Below the pieces are notes generated by a model. It saw only the letters and a list, made by a program, of their open reading frames with translations, was not told the DNA's origin and ran no database searches. 32,184 nt of DNA from assembly GCA_005116955.1 (NCBI GenBank), contig SWDI01000008.1, positions 60,007-92,190 of the forward strand, written 5' to 3'. The DNA is from Nitrospira sp. GTDB lineage: Bacteria; Nitrospirota; Nitrospiria; Nitrospirales; Nitrospiraceae. Numbering within the stretch: position 1 is the stretch's first letter; each line of letters starts with the position of its first letter. Of this stretch, positions 7,677-17,037 are shown piece by piece. Position numbers and translations under genes: made by a program.

Positions 7677-10600
7677 CTAGGATAGCAAAGAGAGAGCCCC
7701 TTTGCCTAGCACTTCCTCAACCTCCGACACAAAGTGATCACTGGGACACACGGTCAGGTTAGGGAGGGGATTGGTTTCCGCTTCCCAATTTGCATCGGTC
7801 CGAAACAACATGGAGATCGTGGTACTACCGGGATGTCGCATGAAGACGTCACGCAATCGAGGCAATTGTTGAGGGACCTCTGGACAATCCATGAGGCTGA
7901 TGCGGATGCGCTTGATCGCCTGGATCTGCACCTCGGCCAGCGGCTCGATCTTGCTGCCACGGATTTTGGTGCCTTTGTCGCCACGATCGATCGTACCCGT
8001 GATACGAACGATCCGTTCCGGTGCAATCAGCTCACCCGCCGTCCTGCATAAATCGGGGAACACAATCACCTCCGTGGTCCCATGCAAGTCTTCCAGTGTG
8101 AGGTAGGCCATCCGATCACCCTTCTTCGTCAGCATCGACTTGACCGTGGCGATGATGCCGCAGATCTTCACCTCGCCGCCGTCCCCGCAGTCTTTCAATC
8201 CCACCGTCGTCGTAGTCGACAAGGCACTCAATGTCGCTTCGTAGCGGGTGAGGGGATGGGCGGAAATATAGAACCCGGTCAGCTCTCGTTCGTACTTCAA
8301 TCGTTGCGCTTGATCCCATTCCGCGATCGCAGGCAGCGGGGAAGTCGGCAAGGCCGTTGTGGTGGTGTGGCCATTCAGCTCCTCACCGAAGATGCTGGTC
8401 TGTCCGAGATCGCGTTCACGTTGTGCTGCGGCGCCCTCCTCCACGGCTTGATCGAGCACTGCCATGAGTTGTGAGCGCTTGGCGCCGGTGGAATCAAACG
8501 CACCGGCCTTAATGAGGCCTTCCAACATCCGCTTGTTGGCCTTATGAAGATCAACCCGCCGGCAGAAATCAAAGAACGACCCGAAGGGACCGGTCTGTGT
8601 TCGCACATCCAATACGGACTCCACCGCGCCCTCTCCAACGTTCTTGATGGCCGCTAAGCCGAACCGAATGGCGCCGTCATGGACGGCGAAGTGCGTTTGG
8701 CTGGCATTCACGTCAGGCCCCAGCACTTTAATGTCCAGGTCCCGACATTCGGTGAAATACCCGACCAGCTTATCCTGGTTGCCCATATCGGTCGTCATCA
8801 GGGACGCCATGAATTCGGTCGGGTAGTGGGCTTTTAAGTAGCCCGTCTGATAACACAACACAGCATAGGCTGCCGCATGCGATTTATTGAAGCCATATCC
8901 GGCGAATTTTTGAATCAGTTCGTAGAGCTTGTCCGCTTTTTTCTCAGGAATATTCTTCTGTTTCGCGCCATCAAGAAACTTGGCCCGCAACTTTTCCATC
9001 TCTTCCGGTTTCTTTTTGCCCATCGCCCGACGAAGGATGTCGGCTTGGCCCAAGGAGAACCCGGCCATTTTATTGGCGATCGCCATCACCTGTTCCTGGT
9101 AGACGATCACGCCATAGGTATCCTTGAGGATCGGCTCCAGTTCAGGCAGTTCATAGGCAATCGGGATCTTGCCTTGTTTTCGTTTGATGAAGTCGGGGAT
9201 AAGATCCATTGGACCGGGCCGGTACAGCGCGATAATGGCGATAATGTCTTCAAACCGGTCTGGCTTGAGGCCCGTGAGGAGATCCCGCATGCCGGAGCTT
9301 TCAAGCTGGAACAGCCCCGTGGTTTTCCCCGAGCTCAGCAGGGCAAAGGTAGCCGGATCGTCAAAGGGCATTTGATCGATGACTAACGGTGGTGCACCGG
9401 GATGCGTTTCGTTGATCAGGGTCTCGGCACGTCGTATCATCGTGAGCGTCTTGAGTCCGAGGAAGTCGAATTTGACCAACCCGATTTTTTCGACGTCCCC
9501 CATCGAGTACTGGGTCACGATTTCGTCATTGGCACCTTTGTAGAGCGGTACATGGTCGGTGAGCGGTCCTTCGGAGATCACGACGCCGGCCGCATGGGTG
9601 GAAGCGTGACGGGCAAGACCCTCGAGCGATTGGGCGTTCGCCATCAGCTCCTTGATCTTTGGATCGGTCTCCACCAACTCACGCAAGCGAGGCTCTGTCT
9701 CCAGTGCTTGCTGCAGTGTGATATTCAATTGATTGGGGACGAGCTTGGCGACCTTGTCTGCATCGGCGTACGATATTTCCAGCACACGACCCACATCGCG
9801 GATCGCCGCCTTGGCGCCGAGTGTTCCAAAGGTGATGATCTGCGCAACGTGGTCGGATCCATACTTGTCCACCACATAGTTGATCACTTCCCCGCGTCGA
9901 TCCATGCAGAAATCCATGTCGATATCCGGCAGGGAGACGCGCTCAGGATTTAAGAATCGCTCGAACAAGAGGGTGTAAACCAACGGATCTAAGTCTGTAA
10001 TCCGAAGAGCATATGCGACAAGGCTGCCGGCAGCCGAACCGCGCCCTGGCCCGACAGGAATGGTGCGAGATCGCGCGAAACGGATGATGTCCCATACGAT
10101 GAGGAAGTATCCGGCAAATCCCATTGAACAAATCACCATGAGCTCTTCCCTCAATCGCTGCTCGTACACAGCTGAGGCGATCCGGCTCGGGCGTTCTCTC
10201 AAGCGCTCCTTAAGGCCCGCGACGGCGAGATGCTCGAGATAGGACTCGCGGTCATGAAATTCTTCAGGAACACGATATTGTGGAAGATGCGTCTTGTTCA
10301 GTGGGAGATCGAGGTCGCAATCATCAGCAATGCGGCAGCTGTTCAGCACAGCACCCGGAAACTCTGCAAACGCCGGTGCAATTTCTTCGGTTGATTTCAC
10401 ATACAGTTGATCTGTGTCGAACTTCATCCGATTCGGATCGCTCACCGTCTTTCCGGTCTGCAGACACAACATCAAATCATGCGGCCGCGAGTCTTCCTTC
10501 TTCAGGTAGTGACAATCATTAGTACCCACAAGAGGGATCCCAAGTTTCTTATGGATCTCCATGAGACCAGCATTGGCAATCCGCTGATGATCGAGTCCGT

Positions 10601-11141
10601 TGGCCTGGACCTCAAGATAGAAATGATCCTTCCCAAAGATTTCCTGGAACTCACCGGCCACTGCTATGGCACCATCCATATCTTTCTGGCCGATGAGATA
10701 AGGAATTTCACCGCTTAAGCAACCGGACAATGCAATGATCCCATCGTGGTGAAGCTTTAAGAGTTCCTTGTCAATCCGAGGCTTATAATAGAACCCTTCA
10801 AGATATCCTTTACTAACTACTTTGATGAGATTCTGATAACCAGTGAGGTTTCGCGCCAGTAAAATCAGATGATAGTAATCGTTGTGTGCAAGGCCGCTAT
10901 CCTTCTTTGCATGTCGACTTCCGAGCGCCATGTAGGCTTCACACCCAATGATCGGCTTGACCCCAACCTCTTTGGCTTTGCGATAAAACTCGACCGCGCC
11001 GAACATGTTGCCATGATCGGTCATAGCCACGGCAGGCTGATTAAAGGACTTGATCTGGCGGACGAGCGGTTCGATCTGATTCGCACCGTCGAGGAGACTG
11101 AACTGAGTGTGGAGATGCAGATGAACAAAAGAGGAAGCCAC
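7677..11141 (-). CDS. dnaE: DNA polymerase III subunit alpha
   Basis: 1154 aa, normal for DnaE1. The N-terminal PHP domain starts FVHLHLHTQFSLLDGANQ and has the conserved histidines (HLHLHT, TDHGNMFG). The polymerase core shows GPGRGSAAGSLVAYALRITD and the catalytic aspartates in LPDIDMDFCMDRR. RHASTHAAGVVIS and YRPGPMDLIPDFIKRKQG are also family blocks. After the HhH region (FNKSHAAAYA and onward) an OB fold is seen near residues 970-1050 (VKICGIIATVKSMLTKKGDR). The start is GTG 11141, with GAGG ten bases upstream and a sigma70-like promoter about 16 bases before it. It is the replicative polymerase and is intact throughout. Confidence 0.97.
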   Translation of the reverse strand: MASSFVHLHLHTQFSLLDGANQIEPLVRQIKSFNQPAVAMTDHGNMFGAVEFYRKAKEVGVKPIIGCEAYMALGSRHAKKDSGLAHNDYYHLILLARNLTGYQNLIKVVSKGYLEGFYYKPRIDKELLKLHHDGIIALSGCLSGEIPYLIGQKDMDGAIAVAGEFQEIFGKDHFYLEVQANGLDHQRIANAGLMEIHKKLGIPLVGTNDCHYLKKEDSRPHDLMLCLQTGKTVSDPNRMKFDTDQLYVKSTEEIAPAFAEFPGAVLNSCRIADDCDLDLPLNKTHLPQYRVPEEFHDRESYLEHLAVAGLKERLRERPSRIASAVYEQRLREELMVICSMGFAGYFLIVWDIIRFARSRTIPVGPGRGSAAGSLVAYALRITDLDPLVYTLLFERFLNPERVSLPDIDMDFCMDRRGEVINYVVDKYGSDHVAQIITFGTLGAKAAIRDVGRVLEISYADADKVAKLVPNQLNITLQQALETEPRLRELVETDPKIKELMANAQSLEGLARHASTHAAGVVISEGPLTDHVPLYKGANDEIVTQYSMGDVEKIGLVKFDFLGLKTLTMIRRAETLINETHPGAPPLVIDQMPFDDPATFALLSSGKTTGLFQLESSGMRDLLTGLKPDRFEDIIAIIALYRPGPMDLIPDFIKRKQGKIPIAYELPELEPILKDTYGVIVYQEQVMAIANKMAGFSLGQADILRRAMGKKKPEEMEKLRAKFLDGAKQKNIPEKKADKLYELIQKFAGYGFNKSHAAAYAVLCYQTGYLKAHYPTEFMASLMTTDMGNQDKLVGYFTECRDLDIKVLGPDVNASQTHFAVHDGAIRFGLAAIKNVGEGAVESVLDVRTQTGPFGSFFDFCRRVDLHKANKRMLEGLIKAGAFDSTGAKRSQLMAVLDQAVEEGAAAQRERDLGQTSIFGEELNGHTTTTALPTSPLPAIAEWDQAQRLKYERELTGFYISAHPLTRYEATLSALSTTTTVGLKDCGDGGEVKICGIIATVKSMLTKKGDRMAYLTLEDLHGTTEVIVFPDLCRTAGELIAPERIVRITGTIDRGDKGTKIRGSKIEPLAEVQIQAIKRIRISLMDCPEVPQQLPRLRDVFMRHPGSTTISMLFRTDANWEAETNPLPNLTVCPSDHFVSEVEEVLGKGALSLLS

Positions 11142-11163
11142 GAAAAGTATACCTCGTTAATGG

Positions 11164-11192
11164 ATTGTAGTGAGGGCGTAATAAGGAGTCAA
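11164..11192 (-). promoter_or_regulatory. Sigma70-like promoter of dnaE
   Basis: Read on the minus strand: TTGACT (11192-11187), 17 bases, TACAAT (11169-11164). Both boxes match consensus at five of six positions and the spacing is ideal. The expected start of transcription lies about 16 bases before the GTG, giving a very short leader. Confidence 0.65.
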
Positions 11193-11262
11193 CGACGGAC
11201 CTGGAAAAGGGAAATCATCCCGGAAAGAGACGCCGTTGAAACACCATCTTATTGTGGGATTG

Positions 11263-12640
11263 CTAGAGTCGTTCTCCGTACTTTCTGAAGTGTTGCTCCT
11301 TGGCGTCAGCGATCCACTTGTCCCGTTTAATGCGATCTGGATCGGTCTCGAGCTTCTTGGCGATCTTCTCGATATCATCTGGCTTCCAACGAGCAATTTG
11401 GATAAACGTGTAGGTGCCCATCTTATTGAGGGTCTGCGCAAAAACCGGCCCGATTCCATTGATCTTTTTCAGATCGTCCTTCTGACTGTTCTTCCCCACC
11501 TTGGGTGGTCCTTCTTTAGACCTTAGCGTGGCTCTATTCTGACGAGTCAGAGGAAGTCCCACGGTTGCTGAATCCGGTTTCGTGCGAAGAGTCACGCGCA
11601 GTTCTTTGAGGCGTTGCTGCAAGCGATCGATGTGCGCATCTTTCTCTGGAATACCCTGAACCTCCTTGAGAAGAGTTCGACGCTCCGCTTGGAGCACATG
11701 CAACTCACGGTGGAGGCTCGCAATCTGCTCGTCACGTTCATGCAGACGTTGCTCGTTGAGCAGATGTTGGGAACGGAGTTGGTCCTGCGCGGCACATTGC
11801 TCCTGAAGCTTCGCCGTTTCACCTTCAAGCTCTTGCACGGTGCGCGCATGAGTTCTTTCCCATTCCTTGAGCGCTGATTGCTTCTCACGAAGGAGGTGGG
11901 TGACCGGCACAAGCTCTTCGATCCGCCTATCACGCTCCCCAATGGACTGTTCCAGCTGCTGGATCACCCTGCGATGGGCAGCCTCCCGATCACTCAGTTC
12001 CACCTCCAACTGCTGGACACGGCTCTGTACCGATTCGAACTTCTCTCAGTTCCACCTCCAACTGCTGGACACGGCTCTGTACCGATTCGAACTTCTCCAG
12101 CCTGGCTCGGAGCTGCTCCCGGTCAGCAAGGCCTTCATTGAGTTGGGCAATATGGTCGCGCTGCACCCGAACTTCCTGCTCCATCACCTCGCGCGCTTGC
12201 GCAGCGGCCCGACACAGCTGTTGGGCCTCTTGAAGTTCTAGACCATGGGCGGCCGCCTGTGCAGTGAATTCACTCTCACGTCGGCGGGACGCGACTGATT
12301 CAGTTTCCAAGTCCATCAACCGTTTCGATCGTATGGCCAATTCTGCTTCGAGCGCCTTCACCCGTTCACCGCGTGCGGTGACTTCTCGCTGGGCTGACGA
12401 GTGCAGCGTCTCGGACGACATGATCTTCTGTTCGAGAATCTGCATCCCTGACGTCTTCACCTTCAAATCATGTGACATCGTCTCTAGTGCCTGTTCTTTG
12501 CTTCGCAACAGATTGGCAAGATCTCCGTAGGAATGATCGGGCGAATTCTTTGGGAGCCCTCGCAACAACCAACCAACCGCGACACCAATTCCTGCCGCGA
12601 TGAGGAGACATCCGAGCATCTGGCTCATGAGTGTAATCAT
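11263..12640 (-). pseudogene. Membrane-anchored coiled-coil protein with C-terminal H3TH domain, split by a 52-bp tandem duplication
   Basis: Two overlapping frames (12640-11990 and 12009-11263) are halves of one gene. Removing one 52-bp copy at 11993-12096 leaves 1326 bases, exactly 442 codons, that is a 441-aa protein. N-terminal residues about 8-26 (MLGCLLIAAGIGVAVGWLL) form one membrane span with positive residues after it, placing the rest in the cytoplasm. A long Glu/Gln/Arg coiled coil follows, with one unit of the repeat that is expanded in the paralogue at 13750-16648. The last 70 or so residues (DDLKKINGIGPVFAQTLNKM, then FIQIARW and the KYGERL end) form a helix-hairpin-helix of the COG3743 H3TH type, a likely DNA-binding fold. 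The gene starts 14 bp after the OmpA gene and is probably co-transcribed with it. Function unknown. The frameshift could be real or an assembly error. Confidence 0.75.
11993..12096. repeat. 52-bp perfect tandem duplication
   Basis: Bases 11993-12044 are repeated without change at 12045-12096, and base 12097 extends the match by one. Because 52 is not a multiple of three, it shifts the coiled-coil frame: the upstream half ends with a foreign tail (VRIGTEPCPAVGGGTE) and stop at 11990. Confidence 0.95.
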
Positions 12641-12654
12641 AGGTCAGTCCGTCC

Positions 12655-13515
12655 TTACATCAGTAATTCGATCCGCTCATTCTGGTGAAGGCCCGATGGC
12701 GATCTCCCCTGAGCAAGGGGGCGTGTTGAGCCATAGCCGATTACGGTAAACGGATTCAGAAGTCCATGACTGGTCAAATACTGCTTGACTGCTTCGGCAC
12801 GGTGCCGACTCAGTTGCATATTGTACTCCGCTTCGCCTCCCGCATCGGTATGGCCCGCGATTTCAATTGGCGTGTCAGGAGCTCTCCGTAAAAGTGTGAT
12901 GATGTGATCGAGGACCACCTGCCCTTTGGTTGTGATCGTCGCGCTCTTGGGTTCAAACTCGATCGAGGATCTTGTCAGCACTTGGTTCAACAGCAGCTGA
13001 AGTGCCGACAGAGGAACCGTGGCAGAAGACGATGCTGCCGTCGATACCACCACTACACGGTCTTCAATTCGTAAGCCCGCTCGTATCACCGGAGCCAACG
13101 CCTGTAAGATCTCCGCTTTCTCACGATGACCGGCTACCTGACCGTTAACCAACAGCGAATGTCCATCAATGATGATAGAGCCTCGCTCGACCATCACGCC
13201 CAAGACCGGCAAGAGTTGCGGCACCATATCCACCCACGCCGCCGTCTTGACCTGCTGATCAACGGTAAACTGGTCGATCACACGCATGCGCGTTTTCGCA
13301 GCGAGCGCATGCGCCTGTTCAAGAATCGTGGTCTTACTGCGTTCAGTGGGCAACGACCCGCGAAGGACCAAGCTGCCTTGCTCGAAACTGATGTGAAGAC
13401 TGGCGGGAGTCGCGATCGCAGACCGTGGCGGGGGGGAGAGGTGCCGAGGAAGGCACACCACGCCAAGAAGCATGAGCGCAACTGCCCCTCCGGTGAGAAC
13501 CCCTGCACGTCTCAT
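12655..13515 (-). CDS. OmpA-family envelope protein with BON-like region
   Basis: 286 aa from ATG 13515 (start MRRAGV). A GTG at 13572 would add 19 residues, but the short start places MRR directly before the span AGVLTGGAVALMLLGVVCLP, giving an N-in, C-out topology. Residues about 45-165 hold two BON-like segments (SLHISFEQGSLVLRGSLPTE and GSIIIDGHSLLVNGQVAG). The C-terminal 100 residues are an OmpA-like peptidoglycan-binding domain, with IEFEPKSATIT, IEIAGHTDAGGEAEYNMQLS, RHRAEAVKQYL and GYGSTRP. The order resembles ArfA-type proteins: inner-membrane anchor, BON, OmpA. The protein should reach from the inner membrane to peptidoglycan. It is the first gene of the cassette with the coiled-coil H3TH protein. 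Ribosome site weak. Confidence 0.85.
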   Translation of the reverse strand: MRRAGVLTGGAVALMLLGVVCLPRHLSPPPRSAIATPASLHISFEQGSLVLRGSLPTERSKTTILEQAHALAAKTRMRVIDQFTVDQQVKTAAWVDMVPQLLPVLGVMVERGSIIIDGHSLLVNGQVAGHREKAEILQALAPVIRAGLRIEDRVVVVSTAASSSATVPLSALQLLLNQVLTRSSIEFEPKSATITTKGQVVLDHIITLLRRAPDTPIEIAGHTDAGGEAEYNMQLSRHRAEAVKQYLTSHGLLNPFTVIGYGSTRPLAQGRSPSGLHQNERIELLM

Positions 13516-14414
13516 GGGATCAACTCGCTGTGGATGATGGAACAACTGTGGCGCGAGGCGCCACGGTACCACGTCTGATGATGTCTGTACTAGGAGAAGA
13601 ATGGCCCGTCAAGCGGAGAAATCAGGAACATACACCAACACGGTTTGCTGATCGGGCCTGGTCAATCAGAAGCGCTGCTAGAGTGAAAAGAACTGGTGGA
13701 CACTCAACCCCCAGCAGGGGGATCGACTGTCATATCAACCACAGGCTGATTAGAGCCGCTCCCCGTACTTTTGATAGTGTTGCTTCTTGGCATCGGCGAT
13801 CCATTTCTCCCGTTTAATGCGTTCAGGATCGGTCTCGAGCTTCTTAGCAATTTTCTCGATATCTTCTTGTTTCCATCGAGCAATTTGGATGAATGTATGA
13901 GTGCCCAGCTTGTGAAGCGTCTGTGCCAAGGCTGGCCCAATCCCGTGGATCTTCTTGAGATCATCTTCCTGCTTGTTCTTGGTGACCTTGGGCTGCCCCG
14001 CTGAAGTGCTCGGTTCGGCTCCATTCTGACGGGCCTGGCGAGATCCCTCCTTTGTCGGGGCTGTCTTTGCCGGCACTGCTTTTTCACGAAGTGTCCCACG
14101 CAATTCCTTGAGACGTTGTTGCAGGCGATCGATCTGTTCATCCTTCCCAGGAATGCTCTGCACCGTTTGCGCGAGATGCTGACGTTCTGCCTGAAGATCT
14201 TGTAATTGACGGTTGAGATTCGCCATCTGCTCGTCTCGTCCTTGCAGCTGTTGCGCATTGAGCTGTAGTTGCTCGCGAAGCTGCTCCTGTGCTGCACATT
14301 GTTCTTGGAGCTGAACCACTTCTGACTTATATTCCTGAACCGTTCGTGCGTATTTCTTTTCCAATTCCTTGAGCTCTGTTCCCTTCTCACGGAGAAGGTT
14401 GGTGGTTGGCATGA

Positions 14415-16230
14415 GCTCATCGATCCGGCGGTCGCGTTCTGCAAGGGACTTTTCGATCTGCTTGATGGTGCTCCGATGGGCCGCTTCCCGATCACTCAGT
14501 TCCACTTCCAACTGATGGACACGGGCTTGTATCGATTCCAGCTTCTCGACCTGAGCCCGGAGTCGGTCTCGGCCAGCAAGGTCTTTATTGAGTTGGGCGA
14601 TCTGTTCGCGGAGGACGCGGATTTCCTCCTTCTGAACCTCGCGGGCCTGCTCGGCGGTCCGACAGGCCTCCAGGGTATCCTGGACCTCGGCCGCCTGAGC
14701 GGCCGCAAGCGAATCAAACTCACTGACCCGCCGGTCTCGTTCCGCAATGGATTGCTCCAGCTGCTGGATCGTGCCGCGATGGACAGCTTCCCGATCGCTC
14801 AGTTCGACCTCCAGTTGATGCACACGGTCTCGGGCCGATTCCAGCTTCTTCACCTGGGCGCGTAGCTGGTCTCGGTCAGCGAGGCCTTCGTTGAGTTGGG
14901 CGATCTGTTCTCGCAGAACCCGGATTTCCTCCTTCAAGACTTCCTGGGATTGCTCGGCGGTTCGACAAGCCTGTTGCGCTTCGTGGAGTTTGTCCGTCTG
15001 AGCTGCCGCATTTGCATCAAACTTACTGATCCGGCGATCACGTTCCGCAAGGGACTGTTCGAGCTGCTTGTTGGTTCCCCGATGCACGGCTTCTCGGTCA
15101 CTCAATTCGACCTCGAGCTGATGCACACGGCTCTGGACTGACTCCAGCTTCTTCAGCTGGGTGCGCAATCGATCCCGATCGGCAAGGTCTTCGTTGAGTT
15201 GGGCAATACGGTTGTGCAGAACCCGGATGTCCTCCTTTAAGAGTTCCTGGGCATGTTCGGAGTCCTGATAAGCCTGTTGGGCCACACGGACCTCGTCCAA
15301 CTGGGCCACCGCACTCGCATTGAACTCACTGATCCGTGTATCCCGCTCCGTAAGTGACTGTTCAAACTGCTGGAGAGTGCCCCGATGGGCCGCTTCCCGG
15401 TCACTCAATTCGACCTCAAGCTGATGGACACGATCACGCACCTTGGCTAATTTCGCCACTTCAGCGCGCAGTTGGTCCCGATCGGCAAGGCCTTCGTTGA
15501 GTTGCGCGATATGGTCGCGGAGCACCACGATCACGCACCTTGGCTAATTTCGCCACTTCAGCGCGCAGTTGGTCCCGATCGGCAAGGCCTTCGTTGAGTT
15601 GCGCGATATGGTCGCGGAGCACCCGATTTTCCTCTTTCAACACCTCCCGAGTATGTTCGGCGGCCTGACAAGCCTGTTGGGCCCCACGGAGCTCATCCAG
15701 CTGAGCAATCGCACTCATATTGAACTCACTGATTCGTCCATCGCGCTCCACAAGCGACTGTTCAAACTGCTGGATCGCTCCCCGATGGACCGCCTCCCGA
15801 TTACTCAGTTCGACCTCCAGCTGATGCACGCGATCTTGCACTGAGGCCAACTTCTCCAGGTGGGCACGAAGACGATCCCGATCGGCGAGGTCATTGTTGA
15901 GTTGGGCAATATGGTCCCGCAGCACCCGGATCTCCTCTTTCAATACCTCCTGAGTCTGCTCGGCGGTGTGATAAGCCTGTTGCGCCTCGCGAAGCTCATC
16001 TATCCTGGCGGCCATATTGTTATCGAATTCATTAATCCGGTGGTCGCGCTCGACCAGAGACTGTTCAAACTGCTGGAGCGCCCCCCGATGAGCCGCTTCT
16101 CGATCACTCAGCTCGACCTCCAACTGATGAACTCGGTCTTGTACCGACTCAAGCTTCTCGACCCGGGCACGGAGGTGATCCCGGTCGGCAAGGCCTTCAT
16201 TGAGCTGGGTAATGTGCTCGCGTAGGATAC
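14415..16230 (-). repeat. Six tandem 303-bp (101-codon) coiled-coil units
   Basis: The landmark coding QLNEGLADRD recurs at 16196, 15893, 15590, 15190, 14887 and 14584. All intervals are 303 bp except 15590 to 15190, which is 303 plus the extra 97. Each unit reads QLN-x-x-LA-x-RD, then RVHQLEVELS-x-REA-x-HR and an ERD-x-RI segment. The units are diverged from one another but carry no indels. The last unit merges into the tail region after RRIDEL. Confidence 0.9.
15429..15622. repeat. 97-bp perfect tandem duplication
   Basis: Bases 15429-15525 recur unchanged at 15526-15622, with one more matching base. At 32 codons plus one base it breaks the frame, giving the foreign tail GAPRPYRATQRRPCRSGPTA. 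Its perfect identity contrasts with the diverged 303-bp units around it. Confidence 0.95.
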
Positions 16231-16661
16231 GGACTTCTTCCTTCAGGACCTCGTGGGTTTGCTCGGCATTCTGACAAGCCTGTTGCGCTCCGCGGAGTTC
16301 GTTGGCCAGGGCGCCGATAGTCGCATTGAGATCACTCACGCGATGGCGTGCCGCAACTCCTTCAGCTTCCACGTCCGTCAAATGTTTCGATTGTGCAGCT
16401 ATCTCTGCTTCGAGCGCCTTCACCCGCTCAGCTCGTGCGATGAGTTCTCGCTGGGTTGAGGTGGACTGCGTCTCGGACGACATGATCTTCTGTTCGAGCA
16501 TCTGCATCGCCGCATTCTTGACCTTCAACTCGTGCGATGTCGTTTCCAGCGCCTGTTCCTTCGCCCGCAGTAAATTGGTGAGCTGCTGGCATTGCTGCTC
16601 GAACGAATCTTTAGAGTTCTGCTGCAACCATCTGTTCAGTGTACTCATACGTCACTCAATC

Positions 16662-16933
16662 CTTAGATCAGCAGTTCGATAGAATAATTCTGTTTGAAGG
16701 CAGGTTTGAGGTCTCAGATCAAGGCGGGTACATACCGAACCATCACCGCTTGCGGTCATCGGATTCGTGAGTCCGTTACTAGTCCGGCTCAGTTGCATAT
16801 TGTACTCTGCACCTGGGAGAGAATCCCCACACGCCTCATGAGCTCAGTCAGCTAACATGAATAGGCCCACTGGGGTTAGACATGTGACGGTACCACATTT
16901 TATGATGCATGTACTAGGGTAAGATTTGGCCAG
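16662..16933 (-). pseudogene. Scar of a second OmpA-family gene (internal deletion)
   Basis: Bases 16662-16813 match the last codons of the OmpA gene at 12655 (stop context IELLI against IELLM, and the shared block ctcagttgcatattgtactc). Bases from about 16825 match its start (an ATG followed by AGGCGTGTGGGG, against ATGAGACGTGCAGGGG), and 16886-16933 match its upstream region (cggtaccac, then tgatg, tgtactagg). About 700 bp in the middle are missing. It lies before the giant coiled-coil gene just as the intact OmpA gene lies before the smaller one, so the two-gene cassette was duplicated and this copy later decayed. Confidence 0.7.
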
Positions 16934-17030
16934 TCTGGCGGGCTTTCAGCAGATGAAACAGCAGGGCGGGGGAGTGACCATCAACATGTCGAGTGTGGCG
17001 GGTCTGCAAGCCTGGAGTAGCCTCCAGTCC
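16926..17030 (+). pseudogene. Fossil of a short-chain dehydrogenase (SDR) gene
   Basis: The plus frame from 16926 reads FQQMKQQGGGVTINMSSVAG followed by LQAW. This matches the strand-5 region of classical SDRs (M-x-x-Q-GGGVI-I-N-x-SS-VAG), including the first serine of the active-site region. Homology fades after about 17020 and no Tyr-x-x-x-Lys follows. Nothing upstream reads as the Rossmann start. It is a 30-codon relic between the cassette and rbgA. Confidence 0.5.
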
Positions 17031-17037
17031 ACTCCCT

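Larger units (their letters stand above)
13750..16648 (-). pseudogene. Giant coiled-coil repeat protein with C-terminal H3TH domain, split by a 97-bp tandem duplication
   Basis: Frames 16648-15461 and 15534-13750 are one gene. Deleting one 97-bp copy (15429-15622) leaves 2802 bases, 934 codons, for a 933-aa protein. It is a paralogue of the gene at 11263-12640: both share LLR-x-KEQALE near the start, KIMSSET, RVKALEAE, and the same C-terminal H3TH domain (DDLKKIHGIGPALAQTLHKL, FIQIARWKQEDIEKIAKKLE, KYGERL). It differs in having no membrane span (start MSTLNRWLQQNSKDSFEQQ) and six 101-residue units in place of one. The ATG at 16648 has AAGGA about 11 bases upstream, the same layout as in the paralogue. 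It would be a long cytoplasmic rod with a probable DNA-binding end. Function unknown. Confidence 0.75.

Noticed and set aside
11990..12640. Treating the two overlapping coiled-coil frames as two separate genes
   Set aside because: The 52-bp duplication explains the overlap exactly, and the paralogue has both halves in one protein. The downstream frame has no ribosome site of its own.
14415..16230. CRISPR array or satellite DNA, from the regular repeats
   Set aside because: The units are 303 bp, coding, diverged and in one frame. There are no short identical repeats with unique spacers and no cas genes.
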